64,000 nucleotides of DNA, from assembly GCF_027158465.1 (NCBI RefSeq), contig NZ_JAMKYL010000003.1, positions 62,001 to 126,000 on the forward strand, in the 5' to 3' direction. The position numbers and the translations under genes are program-made. This document shows, in pieces, positions 37,126 to 46,471 of the stretch (its first letter is position 1; each line of letters begins with the position of its first letter). The DNA is from Oxalobacter paeniformigenes. GTDB lineage: Bacteria > Pseudomonadota > Gammaproteobacteria > Burkholderiales > Burkholderiaceae_D. The notes under the pieces were generated by a model that had not been told where the DNA came from, searched no databases, and was given only the letters and a program-made list of their open reading frames with translations.

Positions 37126-38094
37126 ATGGCAGAGGCGATGATTGTTATTACGGACTGTAACCATGTCAATATCGATGCGGAAAAGGCGGTTTTCGAAGCG
37201 GCCGGTATTCCGTACAAGGCGTTTCAATGCAGGACTGAAGACGATCTGATCGCGAATTGCAAAGGTGCGGTTTCCGTATGCAACCAGCGTGCGCCTTTTA
37301 CCGAAAAGGTATTTGCCGCGTTGCCCGAACTGAAAATGGTGGTTCGCTATGGTGATGGTGTCGACAATGTCGATCTGGAAGCGGCGACGCGCCATGGTGT
37401 TCAGGTATGCAATGTTCCGGACTACGGCACATCCGAAGTCGCCAATCATGCGCTTGCACTGATGCTGGCGATCACGCGCAAAATATGTCAGGCGAACGAC
37501 CAGGTCAGGGCGGGACGCTGGAATTATGCGGAAATGGTGCCGATCCAGCATCTGGCGAACATGACGGTCGGTGTCATCGGACTGGGCCGGATCGGGCTGG
37601 CATTCGCCAAACGGGTACACGCACTGGGTTGCCGGGTTATCGGTTTCGATATCTTTACCGATCATGTCAAGGGAGATCCGGAGTGTTCGTTCATCGAACT
37701 GACCTCGGAAGACGATGTCATTGCACGTGCCGACGTACTGTCTTTGCACTGTAGCCTGAACGCGCAGGATGCCCGTATGATGAATACGGAAAGTTTTGCG
37801 AAAATGAAAAAAGGCGCCATGTTCGTCAATGTGACGCGTGGTGGTCTGGTCGAGGAAGCCGCATTGGCCGAAGCGCTGAAGTCCGGTCATCTGGCCGGAG
37901 CCGGTATCGATGTGACCAGCAGCGAGCCGCTGCCGATGGACAGCCCGTTGCGTTCTGCGCCGCATATCATCATCACACCGCATATGGCATGGTATTCGGT
38001 TCAGGCCGAAAACAATCTCAAGACGCGCTGTGCAGAAGAAGCGGTACGCGGTTTCAGGGGGGAAAAACCTCGCTGTCCTGTCAACAGGCTGTAA
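37126..38094 (+). CDS. D-isomer 2-hydroxyacid dehydrogenase (CtBP-like)
   Basis: 322 aa from the ATG at 37126 with GGGTGA upstream; TTG 37105 and ATG 37138 are alternatives. The NAD-binding loop is VGVIGLGRIGLAFAKRV. The catalytic Arg lies in the VTRGGLVEEAAL neighbourhood, with a downstream Glu and a His in ITPHMAWYS. The C-terminal-binding-protein-like subgroup includes phosphoglycerate and other 2-oxoacid reductases. The substrate is not predictable. It is a single-gene unit upstream of guaB. Confidence 0.87.
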   Translation: MAEAMIVITDCNHVNIDAEKAVFEAAGIPYKAFQCRTEDDLIANCKGAVSVCNQRAPFTEKVFAALPELKMVVRYGDGVDNVDLEAATRHGVQVCNVPDYGTSEVANHALALMLAITRKICQANDQVRAGRWNYAEMVPIQHLANMTVGVIGLGRIGLAFAKRVHALGCRVIGFDIFTDHVKGDPECSFIELTSEDDVIARADVLSLHCSLNAQDARMMNTESFAKMKKGAMFVNVTRGGLVEEAALAEALKSGHLAGAGIDVTSSEPLPMDSPLRSAPHIIITPHMAWYSVQAENNLKTRCAEEAVRGFRGEKPRCPVNRL

Positions 38095-38343
38095 AGGCGA
38101 GCGGAAGCGCTGTCCGTATGTGATCGTCGCATTGACCGGTAACAGGCAATGCGCATGCAGCGTGGTCTTGTGCAAAAAAGCGCTAGCGGCGGCCGCAAGT
38201 CGAAGACATGCATGCGAATCGGCGGTTTGACTGTTTTTTTATGAAGCAATATCCTGTTTTTTATTGTGCAAAATACCAAAATTGTGGTAGGCAATCTGCT
38301 TGAAAAATCTGTATAATCCTGTTTTGGACACATAGGAATTACC

Positions 38344-39807
38344 ATGCGACTACTCAAAAAGGCACTCACGTTCGATGACGTGCTTCTCGTACCGGCTTAT
38401 TCTGCCGTTCTTCCCAAAGATACTGTTTTGAGAACCCGTCTGACGAGAAAGATCTCGTTGAATATTCCGCTGCTTTCCGCTGCGATGGATACGGTGACGG
38501 AATCGTCACTGGCTATTGCCATGGCAAGACAGGGTGGCATCGGTATCATCCACAAAAACATGACCGCGCTTGAACAGGCTCGCGAAGTGGCTCGCGTCAA
38601 ACGGTTCGAGGCTGGCGTCGTGACCGATCCGATCACCATTCCGCCATCCATGAAAATCCGTGATGTGATCGCACTGTCCAAACAGCACGGCATCAGCGGC
38701 TTCCCTGTGGTGGAAGGCCGTACCGTCGTCGGTATCATCACCAACCGCGACCTGCGTTTCGAACAGGAACTTGACGCACCGGTACGCGACAAGATGACCC
38801 CGCGCGAAAAACTGGTTTACGTCAAGGAAGGTGCGTCGCTCGACGAAGCCAAACGCCTGATGAACCGCAGTCGTCTGGAACGGGTGCTGGTCGTCAATGA
38901 CGATTTCGAATTACGTGGCCTGATCACCGTAAAGGACATCCAGAAAACGAACGACTATCCGCTGGCTTCCAAGGACGGGTACGGCAAATTGCTGGCCGGT
39001 GCCGCTGTCGGTGTCGGTCCGGACAATGACGAACGTATCGAACTGTTGGCGAAGGCCGGTGTTGACGTTCTCGTCGTCGATACGGCGCATGGTCATTCAC
39101 AGGGCGTGCTCGATCGCGTCAAATGGGTCAAGACGCATTATCCGGATATCGAAGTCATCGGCGGCAATATCGCCACCGCCGCTGCGGCACGTGCATTGCT
39201 CGATCACGGTGCTGACGCCGTCAAGGTCGGTATCGGCCCGGGTTCCATTTGCACGACCCGTATCGTCGCCGGTGTCGGTGTTCCGCAGATCACTGCCATT
39301 TCCGACGTTGCCGAAGCGCTCGAAGGTACCGGTGTACCGTGTATCGCGGACGGCGGCATCCGCTTCTCCGGCGACATCGCCAAGGCACTGGCAGCCGGCG
39401 CATCGACCGTTATGATGGGCAGCATGTTCGCAGGTACCGATGAAGCACCGGGCGAAGTCATCCTCTATCAGGGCCGCAGCTACAAGGCTTATCGCGGTAT
39501 GGGCAGCGTCGGCGCCATGCAGCGCGGTTCGGCAGACCGTTACTTCCAGGACGAAGCCGAACACCAGCCGGACAAACTGGTTCCGGAAGGTATCGAAGCC
39601 CGTGTTCCGTACAAGGGCAGCGTCAACGCCATCATCTTCCAGCTGATCGGCGGTGTCCGTTCCTCGATGGGATACTGCGGTTGCAAGACCATCGACGAAA
39701 TGCGCGAACGTGCCGAATTCGTCGAAATCAGTTCGGCCGGTATGCGTGAATCGCACGTACACGACGTCCAGATCACCAAAGAGGCGCCGAACTACCGTCT
39801 TGAATAA
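38344..39807 (+). CDS. guaB: IMP dehydrogenase
   Basis: 487 aa enzyme oxidising IMP to XMP, the committed step to GMP. The catalytic domain is interrupted by two CBS domains at about residues 93-205. The active-site Cys lies in GPGSICTTRIVAGVG, and the flap region contains YRGMGSVGAMQRGSADRYFQ. AGGAA precedes the ATG, and a TATAAT at 38312-38317 is the probable -10 element. A hairpin separates it from guaA. Confidence 0.97.
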   Translation: MRLLKKALTFDDVLLVPAYSAVLPKDTVLRTRLTRKISLNIPLLSAAMDTVTESSLAIAMARQGGIGIIHKNMTALEQAREVARVKRFEAGVVTDPITIPPSMKIRDVIALSKQHGISGFPVVEGRTVVGIITNRDLRFEQELDAPVRDKMTPREKLVYVKEGASLDEAKRLMNRSRLERVLVVNDDFELRGLITVKDIQKTNDYPLASKDGYGKLLAGAAVGVGPDNDERIELLAKAGVDVLVVDTAHGHSQGVLDRVKWVKTHYPDIEVIGGNIATAAAARALLDHGADAVKVGIGPGSICTTRIVAGVGVPQITAISDVAEALEGTGVPCIADGGIRFSGDIAKALAAGASTVMMGSMFAGTDEAPGEVILYQGRSYKAYRGMGSVGAMQRGSADRYFQDEAEHQPDKLVPEGIEARVPYKGSVNAIIFQLIGGVRSSMGYCGCKTIDEMRERAEFVEISSAGMRESHVHDVQITKEAPNYRLE

Positions 39808-39823
39808 GACAAAAAAGAGTACA

Positions 39824-39847
39824 GGGGCCGGTCATTCCGGCCCTTTG
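39824..39847 (+). terminator. Hairpin between guaB and guaA
   Basis: GGGGCCGG, TCATT, CCGGCCC followed by TTT. The T-run is short, so it may only attenuate transcription into guaA. Confidence 0.55.
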
Positions 39848-39880
39848 CGTTTCCAGAACCCGTTTTGACAAGAAAATTCC

Positions 39881-41488
39881 ATGCATTCCAGAATACTGAT
39901 TCTCGATTTTGGTTCACAGGTCACCCAGCTGATCGCACGCCGTGTACGTGAAGCCGGTGTGTTTTCGGAAGTCGTTCCCTATGATGTGGGAACGGATTTC
40001 ATCCGCGATTATGCAGCCGATGGTTCGCTCAAGGGCATCATCCTTTCCGGTGGTCCCAACAGCGTCACCGAAGGCGACACGCCGCGTGTGCCGCAAATCG
40101 TGTTCGAGCTGGGATTGCCGGTACTGGGCATTTGCTACGGCATGCAGGCCATGGCGGAACAGCTGGGCGGCAAGGTCGAAAACGGCAAGGTACGTGAATT
40201 CGGCTATGCCGAGGTACAAACGACACGTCATACCCGTTGGCTTGACGGTGTCGCCGATGCGGTTCTGGCCAACGGCATGTCGCTTTTGAAAGTCTGGATG
40301 AGCCATGGCGACAAGGTGACGGCGCTGCCGCAGGGCTTTGAAGTCATACTCGCCAACGAAGCCTGCCCGATCGCCGGCATGGCCGACGAAACACGCAAAT
40401 TCTACGCCGTCCAGTTCCATCCCGAAGTGACCCATACCGTACAGGGTCGCGCGATGCTCAATCGGTTCGTGCATGACATCTGCGGATGCAGTGCCGACTG
40501 GAACATGCCTGACTATGTATCCGAAGCCGTCGAAGCCATCCGGCAGAAAGTCGGCAAGGACGACGTGATTCTGGGACTCTCTGGCGGTGTCGATTCCAGC
40601 GTTGCCGCTGCATTGATCCATCGCGCCATCGGTGATCAGCTGACTTGCGTATTCGTCGATCATGGCTTGCTGCGCCTGAACGAAGGCAAGATGGTCATGG
40701 ATATGTTCGCTCGCAACCTCGGCGTCAAGGTCGTTCATGTCGATGCGACCGAACAGTTCATGGGCAAACTGGCCGGAGTGACCGATCCGGAAGAAAAACG
40801 CAAAATCATCGGTCGCGAATTCGTCGAAGTCTTTCAGGCCGAGGCGGCGAAAATCACCAATGCCAAATGGCTGGCGCAAGGCACCATCTATCCGGACGTC
40901 ATCGAAAGTGCCGGCAAGGGCAAGAAAGGGCAGACCATCAAGAGCCACCACAACGTCGGCGGGCTGCCGGACACGTTGAACCTGAAACTGCTCGAACCCT
41001 TGCGCGAACTGTTCAAGGACGAAGTGCGCGAACTGGGGCTTGCACTCGGCCTGCCGCGTGAAATGGTCTATCGTCATCCGTTCCCGGGTCCTGGACTGGG
41101 TGTCCGTATTCTGGGCGAAGTCAAAAAAGAATACGCCGACCTGCTGCGCGAAGCCGATGCCATCTTCATCGAGGAACTGTGGAACACCCCGTCACCGATG
41201 ACGACGGAAAAAGGCGAGCCGATGAGCTGGTATGACGCGACCAGTCAGGCATTCGCCGTCTTTTTGCCCGTCAAATCCGTCGGCGTCATGGGCGACGGCA
41301 GAACGTACGAATATGTCGTCGCGTTGCGTGCCGTACAGACACAGGACTTCATGACCGCACAATGGGCGCATCTGCCGCACGAACTGCTCGGCAAAGTCTC
41401 CAACCGGATCATCAACGAAGTCCGCGGCATCAATCGCGTCGTTTACGACATCTCCGGCAAACCGCCTGCCACAATTGAGTGGGAATAA
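39881..41488 (+). CDS. guaA: GMP synthase (glutamine-hydrolysing)
   Basis: 535 aa. The N-terminal class I glutaminase domain has nucleophile Cys in GICYGMQAM and His-Glu in HPEVTHT. The ATP pyrophosphatase domain has GLSGGVDSSVAAAL, and a C-terminal dimerisation domain ends ATIEWE. The 3' end of guaA is a known integration site for genomic islands, and here a low-GC island begins 57 bases behind the stop. Confidence 0.97.
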   Translation: MHSRILILDFGSQVTQLIARRVREAGVFSEVVPYDVGTDFIRDYAADGSLKGIILSGGPNSVTEGDTPRVPQIVFELGLPVLGICYGMQAMAEQLGGKVENGKVREFGYAEVQTTRHTRWLDGVADAVLANGMSLLKVWMSHGDKVTALPQGFEVILANEACPIAGMADETRKFYAVQFHPEVTHTVQGRAMLNRFVHDICGCSADWNMPDYVSEAVEAIRQKVGKDDVILGLSGGVDSSVAAALIHRAIGDQLTCVFVDHGLLRLNEGKMVMDMFARNLGVKVVHVDATEQFMGKLAGVTDPEEKRKIIGREFVEVFQAEAAKITNAKWLAQGTIYPDVIESAGKGKKGQTIKSHHNVGGLPDTLNLKLLEPLRELFKDEVRELGLALGLPREMVYRHPFPGPGLGVRILGEVKKEYADLLREADAIFIEELWNTPSPMTTEKGEPMSWYDATSQAFAVFLPVKSVGVMGDGRTYEYVVALRAVQTQDFMTAQWAHLPHELLGKVSNRIINEVRGINRVVYDISGKPPATIEWE

Positions 41489-41545
41489 TTTCAGAGGTCG
41501 AAAAAAGCCAGTAAACACTGGACTTTTTAAGCCTTGATGCCCCTT

Positions 41546-41568
41546 GTGGCAACGATTTGGCAACAGAA
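41546..41568 (+). repeat. Left flanking direct repeat of the guaA island
   Basis: GTGGCAAC-GATT-TGGCAACAGAA. It matches 50377-50399 at 19 or more of 23 positions; differences are confined to the central four bases. Confidence 0.75.
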
Positions 41569-41587
41569 TTTCATTATTCACAAGAAA

Positions 41588-41627
41588 AGAGCTATCTGAT
41601 TTCAAATGAAGTCAGGTAGCTCTTTTT
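41588..41627. terminator. Rho-independent terminator at left island end
   Basis: AGAGCTATCTGA pairs with TCAGGTAGCTCT (one wobble) and is followed by TTTTTT on the plus strand. It could end guaA transcription. On the minus strand it would follow the hypothetical gene. Confidence 0.75.
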
Positions 41628-41666
41628 TATTTGACTATACGGATGGAAATTGAATGGTCGTTTTAA

Positions 41667-42152
41667 TCAATCGCTCTTGTGGGATTTTTCAACCCAACTA
41701 TATGTTTCTCCCTTATAGCGCAGATAGAATTCTTCTCGATCGTTATAGTGATGTCCCATCAGATTGGGACGAATATCGTCTCTGACAGCGAGGATCAATT
41801 CTTCCGGAGCATTGTTATCAACTAAAGACATTATAGCAAGGGCATATCCAACATATATGCCCTCCAAGTAGCCATCTTGATGAAGATTATCAATTAAAAG
41901 ATTATCGGGCAAACTGGCGTATCCTTTGGGAAGCACTCCTTTTTCAGCAAGCTGAGAAGACCACAAGGATATAAGCTCATCCGTATCCTTTTTGCTCAAC
42001 AGCTTCTCAAGGTCAATATTTTGAACCTTGTCTTTTACATACTTAGATAAGACACCAATGAGCATTTTACCTATGCTCAATATTTCTTGGTTAGCTTCGC
42101 TTTTCAACCCATCAGCTACACCATCGCCTAATTTCACTTTGTTATCTGACAT
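41667..42152 (-). CDS. Hypothetical protein, partner of XRE regulator
   Basis: 161 aa, not recognised. It is soluble, with an acidic, helical N-terminal half (KDKVQNIDLEKLLSKKDTDELISLW). The C-terminal part contains YLEGIYVGYALAIMSLVDN, weakly hydrophobic, and EEFYLRYKGETYSWVEK. GGGGAAAGGGAA precedes the ATG. It lies 12 bases behind the XRE gene and is cotranscribed with it. A toxin, inhibitor or immunity role is possible but has no sequence support. Confidence 0.7.
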   Translation of the reverse strand: MSDNKVKLGDGVADGLKSEANQEILSIGKMLIGVLSKYVKDKVQNIDLEKLLSKKDTDELISLWSSQLAEKGVLPKGYASLPDNLLIDNLHQDGYLEGIYVGYALAIMSLVDNNAPEELILAVRDDIRPNLMGHHYNDREEFYLRYKGETYSWVEKSHKSD

Positions 42153-42164
42153 TTCCCTTTCCCC

Positions 42165-42698
42165 TCACTTGGTGTCTATTTCTTCTTTCAATGCCTCGAC
42201 GAGCATATCACTAAGTCCCTGTGACGGTGTGATCTTGTGCCACTGACCGGAGGTATCGTATTCCGGATAGTAATAGCGCCAGCGATCGTATTCTTCTTTC
42301 GTGATCTCGCCTGCTTTCAGCTTGGCGGCAACCGAACCCCACGCGGTAAGCATCCTGTGAAGCGCTGCTGCGTCGCGTCCCTTATGGATATGGACGCGCA
42401 GATGCACCTCGTCCTCGCACTCGCAGACTTCAAGCCCGTACCGGTCTTCCAGCGTGAACAATGTGTGCATCAGTCCAATATCAGAGTCAATTTCCGGTAC
42501 ATCCAGCGCCTTGGGTGAAACGTCAAGCACCTGTGCCAGCGCAGCGGTCACGTCCGCTTTGGGCGTTCTGGAACCATTCTCGTACTGCGCAAGGCGGACA
42601 TCTGCGGATTTCTCCGGGAAACCCAGTGCCATGCCAAGGTATTTCTGCGTCATACCCCGCATCGTGCGGAAAAAGTGGATGCGTTCACCAATCGCCAT
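42165..42698 (-). CDS. XRE-family transcriptional regulator
   Basis: 177 aa from the ATG at 42698, which has GGAG nine bases upstream; an ATG at 42707 abuts that site. The N-terminal helix-turn-helix (GERIHFFRTMRGMTQKYLGMALGF...RLAQYENGSRTP) spans about residues 1-60. A C-terminal region follows with acidic and histidine-containing strands (CECEDEVHLRVHIHKGRD). The overall form resembles regulators on Clostridia mobile elements. It is divergent from the restriction operon, so it may control both directions through the region 42720-42880. Confidence 0.85.
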   Translation of the reverse strand: MAIGERIHFFRTMRGMTQKYLGMALGFPEKSADVRLAQYENGSRTPKADVTAALAQVLDVSPKALDVPEIDSDIGLMHTLFTLEDRYGLEVCECEDEVHLRVHIHKGRDAAALHRMLTAWGSVAAKLKAGEITKEEYDRWRYYYPEYDTSGQWHKITPSQGLSDMLVEALKEEIDTK

Positions 42699-42807
42699 AA
42701 TAGCCATCTCCTGTGTCGGTTGTCTTTGATAACGAGTATAGCAGATATGTTTAATTTCGTCAAGAAAAATCTAAGCAAATTTATTTAATATTTTCCTGCA
42801 AACCAGC

Positions 42808-42836
42808 TTGACTTAAACTAATGTGTATAGTACAAT
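42808..42836 (+). promoter_or_regulatory. Strong sigma-70-type promoter for the restriction operon
   Basis: TTGACT, 17-base spacer, TACAAT. Surrounding short inverted motifs (AACTA...TAGTT) could be an XRE operator. Confidence 0.7.
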
Positions 42837-42884
42837 AGTTGTAGACTAAGCATATTAGCTTAATTCATAAAAATTTTACAATTA

Positions 42885-42966
42885 GGACGGTCAACAAATG
42901 CAGAAAAAATGTCCGTTGTAAAGTGAGGGTGTGAAATCCAAAAGCCGTAAAATTGAATGACCGTCC
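42885..42966 (+). repeat. Long-range inverted repeat in the operon leader
   Basis: GGACGGTCA (42885-42893) and TGACCGTCC (42958-42966) are perfectly complementary across 64 bases, downstream of the promoter. The leader RNA could therefore fold. No known RNA family is recognised. Confidence 0.5.
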
Positions 42967-43119
42967 AAAGGATACTTTCTCCGGGGAAGCAGGCGATGAA
43001 ATGAGCGTGCCAAGGAGAAAAGAAAACGGCACAGCGCCGAAAAGGGTTGCCTGTCAGAGTCCTGCGGATAGAACGGCGAAGCAATCAACCACAAATCAGG
43101 AAAGGAAGGTATTTTGCCT

Positions 43120-43254
43120 ATGGCAGAACAGTCGTTTATGAGATTTGAAGAAGTGGCGCAGGAATTGGGAGTGTCCAAGTCCTATGCCTACAAAATCGTG
43201 CAGAAGGGAGAATTGCAATGCCTATTTCCTACGATAAGCTCTGGAAACTGCTGA
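43120..43254 (+). CDS. Truncated excisionase-like HTH protein
   Basis: 44 aa; AAAGGAAGG lies about ten bases before the ATG. The first 33 residues (FEEVAQELGVSKSYAYKIVQ) match the start of small helix-turn-helix proteins common on Firmicutes conjugative transposons. The remainder runs out of family and ends at a TGA inside the next gene. It appears to be a broken 5' end kept as a leader. Its last 37 bases overlap the XRE gene, whose ribosome site (AAGGGAGA) lies inside it, suggesting translational coupling. Confidence 0.6.
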   Translation: MAEQSFMRFEEVAQELGVSKSYAYKIVQKGELQCLFPTISSGNC

Positions 43255-43439
43255 TCGATAAGAAAATGAACCGGACAGATTTGAAAGACGCCTCTGGTAT
43301 CAGCTTCAATGTGCTTGCCAAGATGGGGAAAAACGAATTTGTCTCTATAGAAAGCCTTATGAAGATTTGTGCTACTCTCAATTGTAATGTAGGCGATATT
43401 GTAGATTTTTTACCAGAAAGTGAGGGATTGCAGGAATGA
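43218..43439 (+). CDS. Small XRE regulator (controller-protein-like)
   Basis: 73 aa single-domain helix-turn-helix protein (MPISYDKLWKLLIDKKMNRTDLKDASGISFNVLAKMGKNEFVSIESLMKICATLNCNVGDIVDF, given in part). It is the size of restriction-modification controller proteins, and its stop overlaps the start of the type IIG gene (ATGA). The sequence is close in style to YozG-type regulators of Firmicutes. An autoregulatory role delaying endonuclease expression is inferred from position. Confidence 0.85.
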   Translation: MPISYDKLWKLLIDKKMNRTDLKDASGISFNVLAKMGKNEFVSIESLMKICATLNCNVGDIVDFLPESEGLQE

Positions 43440-46400
43440 CACCAGAGATGCTGGCTACGCTAACCGAACAAGTTGCCGAGCTTGTTCAGACTTACAGTAA
43501 TAATTATCTGCAATTCCAGAGAGCAACCTATAACGAGACTCAAGTCCGTGTTGATTTTGTAAACCGCTTCTTCAAACTTCTTGGATGGGATGTAGATAAC
43601 GAACGTGGATTGCCACAACACCTGCGTGAAGTTACCCATGAGGCTACCGTAGTTGTAGAGGAAGACGGCGTCCATCGCAGCAAAAAACCAGATTATTCTT
43701 TCAAGGTAGGTACGGAAGTCCTGTATTTCCTTGAGACAAAGAAACCTGCGGTAAACCTTACTATCGATGTAGCTCCGGCGTTCCAGTTGCGCAGATATGG
43801 ATGGAGCGGAAACTTAAAAGTCTCAGTGCTGACCAATTTCACCGATCTATATATCTATGATTGTTCTGTTCGTCCGAGAGAAGGCGATGACATTGGTGTC
43901 GCAATGATTGCTCACTACCACTTCGACGAGTATGTGGAATGTTTTGAGGAAATTTACAACATGCTGTCCAAAGAAGCAGCCTTGACCGGACAGTTTGAAC
44001 GCCATTTTGGTAACATTCAGGGAGCTCTTCGTCGTGAACCGTTCGATCAGTATTTCCTGGATCAGATTAGAGCATGGCGAATGCTGCTTGGTGAGGATAT
44101 TCTGCGCAACAATCCAAACATTGATGTAGAAACACTCAATATTTTTGTTCAACGAGTGCTTAATAGAACAATTTTCCTTCGTATTTGTGAGGATAGATGT
44201 TTCGAGAACTATGAGTCGCTGAAGGCTATTACGGCATACCAAGATCTAAGGTCAATGTTCGCTGCGGCAGATCAGAAGTATGATTCTGGATTATTCGAAC
44301 TCTTAGAAGAAGATCGCCTTACTGTGTCTGACTCAGTTATTATCGAGATTTTTCAAAGCCTGTATTACCCCAATAACTCCTATGAGTTTGGTGTAATTGA
44401 CCCGTATATTATTGGCCAGATTTATGAACTGTTCTTGGATGAGGCGCTTGCAATCCGAGAAGATGGACATATTGAGTCGCAAGAAAAGCCCGAAGTAGTT
44501 GACTCCCAGGGTGCAGTCAATACCCCAAAAAACATCACTGATATTATTATCGAAGAAACGCTCCGTCCTCTGTATGAAAATAAAACTCCTGAGGAAGTGG
44601 CTCAGTATCGCATTGCAGATATCTGCTGCGGGTCAGGCAACTTCTTGCTGTCGGCATTTGAATACATTGTAAACTATCATATTGAGTATTATCGAAATCA
44701 TGATAGAGAAAATGCTGAGCGAAGAGGCGATATTTATCAACTGGCTGGCAGTACAAACTATATACTTTCTTATGAGAAAAAACGCTCCATTTTGAAAAAC
44801 AACATCTTCGGTGTTGATATTGACCCTCTCGCTGTAGAAGTATCAAAGTTCAGCTTGCTGCTAAAGGCATTGGAAAATTCGTCCTTGGAGGAGGCAGAAG
44901 CTTTTCATCAGCGTACTAATCAACGCATCCTTCCTAATTTGGACGAGAACATCAAAAATGGTAACAGCCTTGTGAATATGGCTTATGCACGTTTTGATCG
45001 ATCTGTTTATCAGAATGTTTCCTTGATGAACAAGTTAAAGATGTTCGATTGGAATGCTGAGTTTTGCAACCGAAAGTTTGATGCGATTATCGGTAATCCG
45101 CCCTATATTCGTGTGCAGAATATGGTGTACTATTCCCGAGAAGAGTATGATTTTTATAAGAGTAGCTATTCTCCCTATGTAACCGCACAAACTGATACAC
45201 TCGATAAGTATTATCTGTTTATTGAAAAAGGACTTGCACTGTTAAACGATGACGGAATGCTGGGTTATATCGTCCCGCACAAGTTTATGAACATCAAGTC
45301 AGGCGCTAAATTGAGAGAATTGCTTTCTTCCAATTCCAGTGTTAAGAAAATTCTGCATTTCGGAACTCATCAAGTTTTTGAAAACAGAAGCACTTATACC
45401 TGCATTTTGGTATTATCTAAGCAAGGCTATGAAGAATTCCAAATTGGCTTTGTTCAGGATTGGAATCGGTTCTTATTCAATCATGATACAGAATGCTCGA
45501 CCTATCCGGCTGCTTATATCAGTGGTCAGCCGTGGTCGTTCTTGCCTCAAAATATTGTTGCACATTTGGAAGAGATTTCGCAATCTTGCGTTTCCCTTTC
45601 TACTTTGGTTGACATTTTTGTTGGTGTTCAAACAAGTGCTGACCAAATCTATATCATCCACGCTGATCGTGAAGACGAGAATTTCATTTACTCGTACGAT
45701 AGACAGGGTCGTGAGTTCCAGATAGAGAAAGGAATTCTGCGTAAAAGTATATATGACACACAACTTGTCAGTTATGAGAAAATTGAAGCAAATAGCTACA
45801 TCATATTCCCGTACAAGGCGGTAAACGGAAGACCGGTTCTATATAGTTTGGCAGAAATGACAGAGGATTTCCCTCATGCGTTAGCATATTTGAATCGCTT
45901 CAAAGATAAGCTGGATGAACGTAATATGCCTGGACGCACGACTGAAAATTGGTTTGCGTTCGGACGCAGTCAATCTTTAAGACGTTTCCTTGCAGGAGAA
46001 CATCTCGTTTGGCCTGTGCTGTCAACAAGCTCAAATTATGTCTATGATAATGATATGGTTGTCTTCACTGGTGGAGGAAATGGTCCTTTCTATGGTATAG
46101 AAAAGAAAGCTACTTCTCAGGAATCTATTTTCTATATCCAGGCGATTTTGAACCATTGGCTAATGGAACTCCTTGTGAAAAGTAGAGCAAGCACCTTTAG
46201 AGGGGATTACTATTCTCACGGAAAGCAGTTTATTGCGACTCTTCCTATTTACAAGATTGATTTTGAAAACCCAGCCGAAGTCGCCAAGCATCAGCAGATT
46301 GTTGAGATGGTGCAAAATATTATGCAGTTAAAGGAACAATTAGCTTCTGCTCCTAATGCAGCTCGTCGTACAGTTTTGGAACACTCCATCACGGCAATCA

Positions 46401-46471
46401 ATGCTGAATTAAATAGCGTAATCGATGAGCTTTATCAGGTAGAATCTCAAGAAGTCGAGGAACAGGTATGA
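43436..46471 (+). CDS. Eco57I-like type IIG restriction enzyme and adenine methylase
   Basis: 1011 aa single-chain enzyme. The N-terminal nuclease domain shows E34, P85-D86 and E100-x-K102 (KKPDYSF, LYFLETKKP), a PD-ExK arrangement. The central N6-adenine methyltransferase has motif I ADICCGSGNF at 394-403 and catalytic NPPY at 554-557. The C-terminal region (about 700-950) should be the target-recognition domain, followed by a coiled-coil tail. Length is close to R.Eco57I (997 aa). It overlaps the XRE gene before it and the methylase after it by ATGA. The recognition sequence is unknown. The reading frame is intact. Confidence 0.9.
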   Translation: MTPEMLATLTEQVAELVQTYSNNYLQFQRATYNETQVRVDFVNRFFKLLGWDVDNERGLPQHLREVTHEATVVVEEDGVHRSKKPDYSFKVGTEVLYFLETKKPAVNLTIDVAPAFQLRRYGWSGNLKVSVLTNFTDLYIYDCSVRPREGDDIGVAMIAHYHFDEYVECFEEIYNMLSKEAALTGQFERHFGNIQGALRREPFDQYFLDQIRAWRMLLGEDILRNNPNIDVETLNIFVQRVLNRTIFLRICEDRCFENYESLKAITAYQDLRSMFAAADQKYDSGLFELLEEDRLTVSDSVIIEIFQSLYYPNNSYEFGVIDPYIIGQIYELFLDEALAIREDGHIESQEKPEVVDSQGAVNTPKNITDIIIEETLRPLYENKTPEEVAQYRIADICCGSGNFLLSAFEYIVNYHIEYYRNHDRENAERRGDIYQLAGSTNYILSYEKKRSILKNNIFGVDIDPLAVEVSKFSLLLKALENSSLEEAEAFHQRTNQRILPNLDENIKNGNSLVNMAYARFDRSVYQNVSLMNKLKMFDWNAEFCNRKFDAIIGNPPYIRVQNMVYYSREEYDFYKSSYSPYVTAQTDTLDKYYLFIEKGLALLNDDGMLGYIVPHKFMNIKSGAKLRELLSSNSSVKKILHFGTHQVFENRSTYTCILVLSKQGYEEFQIGFVQDWNRFLFNHDTECSTYPAAYISGQPWSFLPQNIVAHLEEISQSCVSLSTLVDIFVGVQTSADQIYIIHADREDENFIYSYDRQGREFQIEKGILRKSIYDTQLVSYEKIEANSYIIFPYKAVNGRPVLYSLAEMTEDFPHALAYLNRFKDKLDERNMPGRTTENWFAFGRSQSLRRFLAGEHLVWPVLSTSSNYVYDNDMVVFTGGGNGPFYGIEKKATSQESIFYIQAILNHWLMELLVKSRASTFRGDYYSHGKQFIATLPIYKIDFENPAEVAKHQQIVEMVQNIMQLKEQLASAPNAARRTVLEHSITAINAELNSVIDELYQVESQEVEEQV

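Noticed and set aside
42953..43141. 62-codon frame before the truncated HTH gene
   Set aside because: It starts with TTG without ribosome site, has no recognised family, and overlaps the HTH start; kept as leader sequence.
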